DNA from: JAAOZP01 sp964616835 | GTDB lineage: Archaea; Thermoproteota; EX4484-205; JAAOZP01 | Length of the DNA stretch: 24,165 bases | Assembly: GCA_964616835.1 (NCBI GenBank) | Contig: CAZTSG010000019.1 | Coordinates: 1 to 24,165, forward strand | Direction: 5' to 3' | In this document: positions 20,670 through 24,165 of the stretch, in pieces | How positions within the stretch are numbered: the first letter of the stretch is position 1 | How the letters are laid out: each line of letters opens with the position of its first letter | Notes under the pieces: model-generated | Seen by the model: the letters and a program-made list of their open reading frames with translations, nothing else | Told to the model about the DNA's origin: nothing | Databases searched by the model: none | Made by a program: the position numbers and the translations under genes

Positions 20670-21176
20670 TTGGAGAAAGAAGGCGGGGAGCAGCTGGACG
20701 CGGAAAGACTCAGAATGATCGGGATTGCTGCAAACATTCATAGAGTTAGGATAATGATGGAATTATCTAAGGGGGAGGGTACGATAACTTCGCTTGCGAG
20801 AGCCCTAGGATACTCCAGGCAACTGGTGAAGCACCATCTAGAAACGCTTAGCAGGGGAGGACTTGTTTCCAAGAGGAGACTGGGAAACATGGAGGCCTAC
20901 AGTATTACTGATAGCGGCAGGCTAATACTTTCCGAAGTATTGAAAATGCATGTGGAAGTTGGGAAGGCTAGTAGCAAGACTTACACGCCGGTTTCCGAGG
21001 AGAGTGGGACAAGGCTGAGTATGAAATATGCTCCAGTAATCGTAGGAGCTGTCCCCGTCTTAATCGCTCTTATTAAAGGAATTGCTGGAAACCAGCCTCT
21101 GTGGATATTGGGTGGGTTTCTCCTAGGTGTTTTCCTTTACGCGGTTGTTTCTAAGCTCATCCAAGTTCTAACGTAG
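20670..21176 (+). CDS. Membrane-anchored winged-helix transcriptional regulator
   Basis: A 168-residue protein. Residues about 15-90 form an ArsR/MarR-type winged helix: IAANIHRVRIMMELSKGEGTI, then the helix-turn-helix SLARALGYSRQLVKHHLETL and the wing GLVSKRRLGNMEAYSITDSG. After a linker, two hydrophobic helices (about 120-138 and 143-165) put the C-terminus in the membrane, so the DNA-binding part faces the cytoplasm. Such membrane-bound regulators are found in archaea; target and signal are unknown. The start is TTG, with AAAGAAGAA upstream. Its last 20 nt overlap the convergent isopentenyl phosphate kinase gene. Confidence 0.8.
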   Translation: MEKEGGEQLDAERLRMIGIAANIHRVRIMMELSKGEGTITSLARALGYSRQLVKHHLETLSRGGLVSKRRLGNMEAYSITDSGRLILSEVLKMHVEVGKASSKTYTPVSEESGTRLSMKYAPVIVGAVPVLIALIKGIAGNQPLWILGGFLLGVFLYAVVSKLIQVLT

Positions 21177-21951
21177 TGTAGAGCGCTCCCGCCTCGTCCT
21201 TAACGATACTGATTAACGCCCCGGGTTTAGTCAGGTTCCCTATTATCACTTTGATCCCTCTCTCAGCCGCGTTAAAACCCTCTTCAATTTTCCTGAAGAT
21301 TCCTCCTGTCACGTCGCTGACAGTTGACGATGCTTTCAAACTCTTCAACATGCTTCTGTTAAGCCTCGGTATCAGACTCGCATTACTGTCGTGCTTAGGG
21401 TCTCCTGTGAAAACGCCGTCGACATCGGTTCCGTAGATTAGCTTGATTGCGTTAAGCTCAGTAGCAAGATGGGCTGCGATCGAGTCTCCGGAGATAATGG
21501 TGAATTTTCTATCGGAGTGATCCATTGCTAAGTCTCCGGGCAATAATGGCACTACCCCTAGGTCGAGCATCATTCTAAGCGGCTCTGTGAAAAACTTCTC
21601 TAACCTTCCTGAAGAGCAGGTTAAGCAACTTACTGGCGTTACAGGAACCGCTGGAACATTGTAAGAAGCAAGGCTTGAAAGGACTAGCTGTGTAAGCTCA
21701 TTCATCCTGAGCTTAACCTTTGTTAATCCTATTAGTTGATCCGGGTGGAAGAAGCCTTCTGCGATACGATATTCTGAGGCAACCACGTGGCCATAGGAGC
21801 CTCCTCCGTGAACCAGTATGAAAAGATATTCCTCAAGCAACTCGGAAACCTGCCTAGAAACCTCTTCTATAACTTGAATGTTCGGCGTGAAAGGCTTATC
21901 CTTCACCGTGATCATGCTTCCGCCAAGCTTCACAACTACTAGAGGCCTCAT
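21157..21951 (-). CDS. Isopentenyl phosphate kinase
   Basis: A 264-residue amino-acid-kinase-fold enzyme that phosphorylates isopentenyl phosphate to isopentenyl diphosphate, the last step of the alternative archaeal mevalonate pathway. VVKLGGSMIT (6-15) has the ATP-phosphate Lys and Gly residues. HGGGSYGHVVASEY (48-61) includes His55, the catalytic His that separates these enzymes from other kinases of the fold. ISGDSIAAHLA and YGTDVDGVFTGDP form the nucleotide site. The ATG follows AGGTAGGAG and lies 3 nt after the stop of the prenyl diphosphate synthase gene, so the two pathway steps share one transcript. Confidence 0.92.
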   Translation of the reverse strand: MRPLVVVKLGGSMITVKDKPFTPNIQVIEEVSRQVSELLEEYLFILVHGGGSYGHVVASEYRIAEGFFHPDQLIGLTKVKLRMNELTQLVLSSLASYNVPAVPVTPVSCLTCSSGRLEKFFTEPLRMMLDLGVVPLLPGDLAMDHSDRKFTIISGDSIAAHLATELNAIKLIYGTDVDGVFTGDPKHDSNASLIPRLNRSMLKSLKASSTVSDVTGGIFRKIEEGFNAAERGIKVIIGNLTKPGALISIVKDEAGALYTTLELG

Positions 21952-21954
21952 CTC

Positions 21955-22980
21955 CTACCTGTTCCTGTAGACAACGTAGTCTGCAAGCTCTAGGAGAAGC
22001 ATCTTAGCCTTTGAATCCGGGACAACCGTCAGCATCGACTTCGCCTTCTCGGCGAAAAGCCAAGCCTCCTTTACAGCGTTCTCCCTTACCCCTGTTCTCG
22101 CGAGAATGCTTAAAGCCTTCTCCAAATCCTCTTCTGAAACATCTTTACTCCTCAACACGTTTAAGAAGAACTGTCTATCGTCTCCGTGCATTCTCTCCAA
22201 GCCTTTTAGTATCAACATGTTCCCGAGCTTGTGCTCAATAATATCCTTCCCAACCTGCTTACCGGTTTCTGAAGCGGAACCGAACAGGTCTAGAAGGTCG
22301 TCGACTATCTGGAAGGATATTCCAAGGTTTAAGCCAAATTCTCTAAAAGCTTCAACAACCTTCTCCTCAGCGCCAGCCTCCACCGCCCCCATCATCGCAC
22401 TTGCCTCGTATAGCGATGAGGTTTTCCTCGTTATCATATCAACATAGTCTTCGAAGCTCACGCTCATCCTCCTATGTTCGGCGACGTAGGGCTCGTCGTC
22501 CCTGCCGAACTGTTCGAAGAGGACGTCGAGACGCTCGCCTTCAACAAGCCTCATTATGTAAGAGTCGATTATGGAAAGAAGCCTCTTGCTGTTCTCCGAT
22601 TTCAGGAGGAGTTCTGAAATAACCTCCCTGTACTGAACTGCCGCGAGCAGGGCCATTGTTAATCCATATTTTTTCCAAAGGGTTGGTCTCCCCCTCCTAA
22701 CCTGGCCATGGTCGATAATATCGTCTATGATTAAAGTGTAGTTATGGACAAGCTCGATTGCTGCTGCAGCGTTAAGAGCGTTCTCGGGCTTCCCGCCAGC
22801 CGCCTCGCAGCTCAAGAGGACTACTGCCGGCCTAATCCTCTTTCCACCTGCTTTAATAGGGTATATGAGGACTTCTTGAAATTCTGGCGAAGCACTTTCT
22901 GAAAGCGCCTCATAAATCACTGGATCGACTTCTCTAGCAATTTCTTCAAGCGCTTCAACGAGGTTCGATGCACTCTTCAA
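21955..22980 (-). CDS. Polyprenyl (geranylgeranyl-type) diphosphate synthase
   Basis: A 341-residue trans-prenyltransferase that condenses isopentenyl diphosphate units to the C15-C25 chains of archaeal ether lipids. GGKRIRP (45-51) binds IPP, DDIID (86-90) is the first Asp-rich motif with the following RRGRPT, and QIVDDLLD holds the second. Tyr81 is five residues before the first Asp-rich motif; an aromatic residue there generally limits chain length to C20 or less in archaeal enzymes. The start is TTG, with a TATA box about 27 nt upstream and no better start. First gene of the operon with isopentenyl phosphate kinase. Confidence 0.92.
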   Translation of the reverse strand: MKSASNLVEALEEIAREVDPVIYEALSESASPEFQEVLIYPIKAGGKRIRPAVVLLSCEAAGGKPENALNAAAAIELVHNYTLIIDDIIDHGQVRRGRPTLWKKYGLTMALLAAVQYREVISELLLKSENSKRLLSIIDSYIMRLVEGERLDVLFEQFGRDDEPYVAEHRRMSVSFEDYVDMITRKTSSLYEASAMMGAVEAGAEEKVVEAFREFGLNLGISFQIVDDLLDLFGSASETGKQVGKDIIEHKLGNMLILKGLERMHGDDRQFFLNVLRSKDVSEEDLEKALSILARTGVRENAVKEAWLFAEKAKSMLTVVPDSKAKMLLLELADYVVYRNR

Positions 22981-23000
22981 TATGGGGTTTAACCCTTTGA

Positions 23001-23013
23001 CGAATATTTAAAG
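23001..23013 (-). promoter_or_regulatory. TATA promoter for the prenyl synthase operon
   Basis: Minus-strand CTTTAAATATTCG is centred about 27 nt before the TTG at 22980. Confidence 0.6.
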
Positions 23014-23035
23014 GCTACTAGAATCTGTTCAGCTA

Positions 23036-23046
23036 AGCTTTTAACC
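23036..23046 (+). promoter_or_regulatory. TATA promoter for the second phosphofructokinase
   Basis: AAGCTTTTAAC is centred about 29 nt before ATG 23070, predicting a leaderless transcript divergent from the isoprenoid operon. Confidence 0.5.
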
Positions 23047-23069
23047 TGTTGAATCAGGCTTGTTGAGAA

Positions 23070-24032
23070 ATGAATATTGCTGTAGTAACCTCAGGGGGAG
23101 ATGCTCCCGGCATGAATGCTGCGATTAGGGCAGTGGTTCGAGCTGCTTCAGGCCAGGGCTTCAGAGTATTGGGCGTTGAAAAAGGCTTCTTAGGATTAAT
23201 AGAGAACTTGTTTAAACCATTGACGCCCAGAGACGTCAGCGGAATAATAAACACCGGCGGGAGCATTCTCAAGTCGAGTAGGTGTGAACTCTTCAAGACA
23301 CCGGAGGGGTTGAAGAAGGCTTCTGAGAACCTTAAGTCTCAAAAAGTTGATTGGGTGATTGCCATGGGTGGAGACGGGTCGATGAGAGGGGCTGCGAGCC
23401 TCAGTGAAGCAAGCGGAATACCCGTAACAGTCATAGCTTCCTCAATCGACAACGATATCGCTGGAATAGATGAGACCATAGGCTTCGACAGCGCTGTGAA
23501 CACTGCTGTAGAAGCTATAGACAAGATTAGGGATACTGCAGTAACATACGATAGGGTTTTCATCGTCGAAGTAATGGGTAGGAGCCGCGGATTCCTCGCG
23601 GTGGAAGTTGCCCTAGCATCAGGCGCGGAGTTCGCCATAATCCCCGAGTATTCAATCACCATCGAGGAGATTGCTAAGAGGATAAGGCAAATGGGCGAGA
23701 TAGGTAAGAAGTCCAGCATAATAGTAAAAGCAGAAGGTTCTTTAGGAGATCCCTTTGAAATGGCTTCTAGAATAAGGGTGTTAACGGGCTACGATTTGAG
23801 AGTGACTGTCTTAGGCTATATTCAGAGAGGAGGGGTGCCGACTGCAAGGTCTAGAAACTTGGCATGCCTATTCGGAAGCTACGCTGTTGAATTAGTGGTG
23901 GAGGGTAAGGAGAATAGGCTTGTGGGCCTTAAGGATGGTCGCGTGGTGGATGCGGATATCGAAGAATCTTGTAAACGTGTTAAAGAGATTGATGAGAAGA
24001 AATACCGGCTGGTAAACATATTGGCGATTTAA
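23070..24032 (+). CDS. 6-phosphofructokinase, family A, ATP-type signature
   Basis: A 320-residue enzyme, the length of bacterial PfkA. VTSGGDAPGMNAAIRA (6-21) opens the donor site. GGDGS (100-104) carries Gly where PPi enzymes carry Asp. The following loop is ASSIDND (123-129), with Ser instead of the Gly of ATP enzymes or the Lys of PPi enzymes. Fructose 6-phosphate contacts are seen in GRSRG, KAEGS and LGYIQRGGVPTARSR. ATP use is therefore more likely than PPi use, although the Ser at 124 is unusual. The gene has its own promoter and is far from the PPi-type paralogue at 7282-8310. Confidence 0.9.
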   Translation: MNIAVVTSGGDAPGMNAAIRAVVRAASGQGFRVLGVEKGFLGLIENLFKPLTPRDVSGIINTGGSILKSSRCELFKTPEGLKKASENLKSQKVDWVIAMGGDGSMRGAASLSEASGIPVTVIASSIDNDIAGIDETIGFDSAVNTAVEAIDKIRDTAVTYDRVFIVEVMGRSRGFLAVEVALASGAEFAIIPEYSITIEEIAKRIRQMGEIGKKSSIIVKAEGSLGDPFEMASRIRVLTGYDLRVTVLGYIQRGGVPTARSRNLACLFGSYAVELVVEGKENRLVGLKDGRVVDADIEESCKRVKEIDEKKYRLVNILAI

Positions 24033-24058
24033 ATACGGCGCTTGTTTACCCTTCGTAA

Positions 24059-24072
24059 AACCTATTTATATA
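24059..24072 (+). promoter_or_regulatory. TATA promoter for the last, partial gene
   Basis: ACCTATTTATATAT is centred about 38 nt before ATG 24104. No other strong element is present. Confidence 0.4.
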
Positions 24073-24103
24073 TGGCTGAGGAACGCTTTTTTGAAAGCAT
24101 TAG

Positions 24104-24165
24104 ATGCGTGACCAGAAATCTGAGGAGGTCGTTGCGTACAGGATTAATGTTAACGGCATAGTGCA
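24104..24165 (+). CDS. Acylphosphatase-fold protein, N-terminus (acylphosphatase or HypF), partial
   Basis: Twenty codons plus two bases are open to the window edge. VVAYRINVNGIV followed by a CA-starting codon (Gln or His) matches the first strand of the acylphosphatase fold, whose next residues are normally QGVGFR. Both small acylphosphatases and the [NiFe]-hydrogenase maturation carbamoyltransferase HypF begin this way; the window stops too early to separate them. The ATG at 24104 was chosen because the frame opens into this motif. Confidence 0.5.
   Translation, partial: MRDQKSEEVVAYRINVNGIV

Noticed and set aside
24072..24161. Short ORF starting at ATG 24072, nearly on the TATA box, encoding 29 residues
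   Set aside because: It starts inside the predicted promoter, and the overlapping frame from 24104 opens into an acylphosphatase-like motif instead.
1..24165. CRISPR array, insertion sequence or integrated virus
   Set aside because: No regularly spaced repeats, transposase, integrase or terminal inverted repeats were found on reading the window.

Overview
The window looks like a chromosomal stretch from a hyperthermophilic crenarchaeon (Thermoproteota, most like Desulfurococcales). The reasons are archaeal TATA boxes 25-35 nt before many start codons, frequent TTG and GTG starts, leaderless first genes with GGTG-type ribosome binding sites kept for internal operon genes, a Sulfolobus-type single-OB-fold SSB, archaeal Clp1 RNA kinase, archaeal inositol-1-phosphate synthase, isopentenyl phosphate kinase and stand-alone RAM (Lrp ligand-domain) proteins. 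I see no rRNA, tRNA, CRISPR array, IS element or prophage. Coding density is very high and no gene-free stretch exceeds 300 bases. A run of 100 Ns at 1081-1180 is an assembly gap.

Layout. 1-33: first codons of a minus-strand gene leaving the window. 163-1275: three-gene cluster of a DUF134 helix-turn-helix protein, a Trp/Pro-rich small protein and a NifX/NifB-C-type cofactor protein interrupted by the gap. 1381-4650: AMP-forming acetyl-CoA synthetase and an OFA-family MFS transporter. 4647-5900 (-): serine hydroxymethyltransferase. 5990-7246: Clp1-type polynucleotide kinase. 7282-9644 (-): a type I phosphodiesterase/nucleotide pyrophosphatase-family gene followed by a phosphofructokinase with PPi-type signature residues. 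9710-11642: small genes (unknown protein, one-TM protein, RAM protein, PH/GRAM-like protein, coiled-coil protein). 11619-12858 (-): HAD hydrolase and two more RAM proteins. 12954-13361: SSB. 13366-15158 (-): AMMECR1 protein and a membrane glycosyltransferase 2.

15304-18749: a tightly packed three-gene operon, the most unusual part of the window: a multi-TM protein, a protein with the layout of a HerA/VirB4-type ATPase that has lost its Walker motifs, and an intact RecA/RadB-like ATPase. It is divergent from the glycosyltransferase, and a perfect 9-bp inverted repeat lies midway between the two promoters. 18793-21176: inositol-1-phosphate synthase, a GIY-YIG (DUF123) protein, an unknown 92-residue protein and a membrane-anchored winged-helix regulator. 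21157-22980 (-): prenyl diphosphate synthase and isopentenyl phosphate kinase. 23070-24032: a second phosphofructokinase, with ATP-type signature. 24104-end: the start of an acylphosphatase-fold protein (acylphosphatase or HypF).

How the genes fit together. Two phosphofructokinases with different donor signatures point to a modified Embden-Meyerhof glycolysis. Acetyl-CoA synthetase plus the OFA transporter could take up and activate acetate. Inositol phosphate synthase, prenyl synthase and isopentenyl phosphate kinase serve archaeal ether-lipid or inositol-solute synthesis. Functions of the 15304-18749 operon, the three RAM proteins and several small genes are not known.
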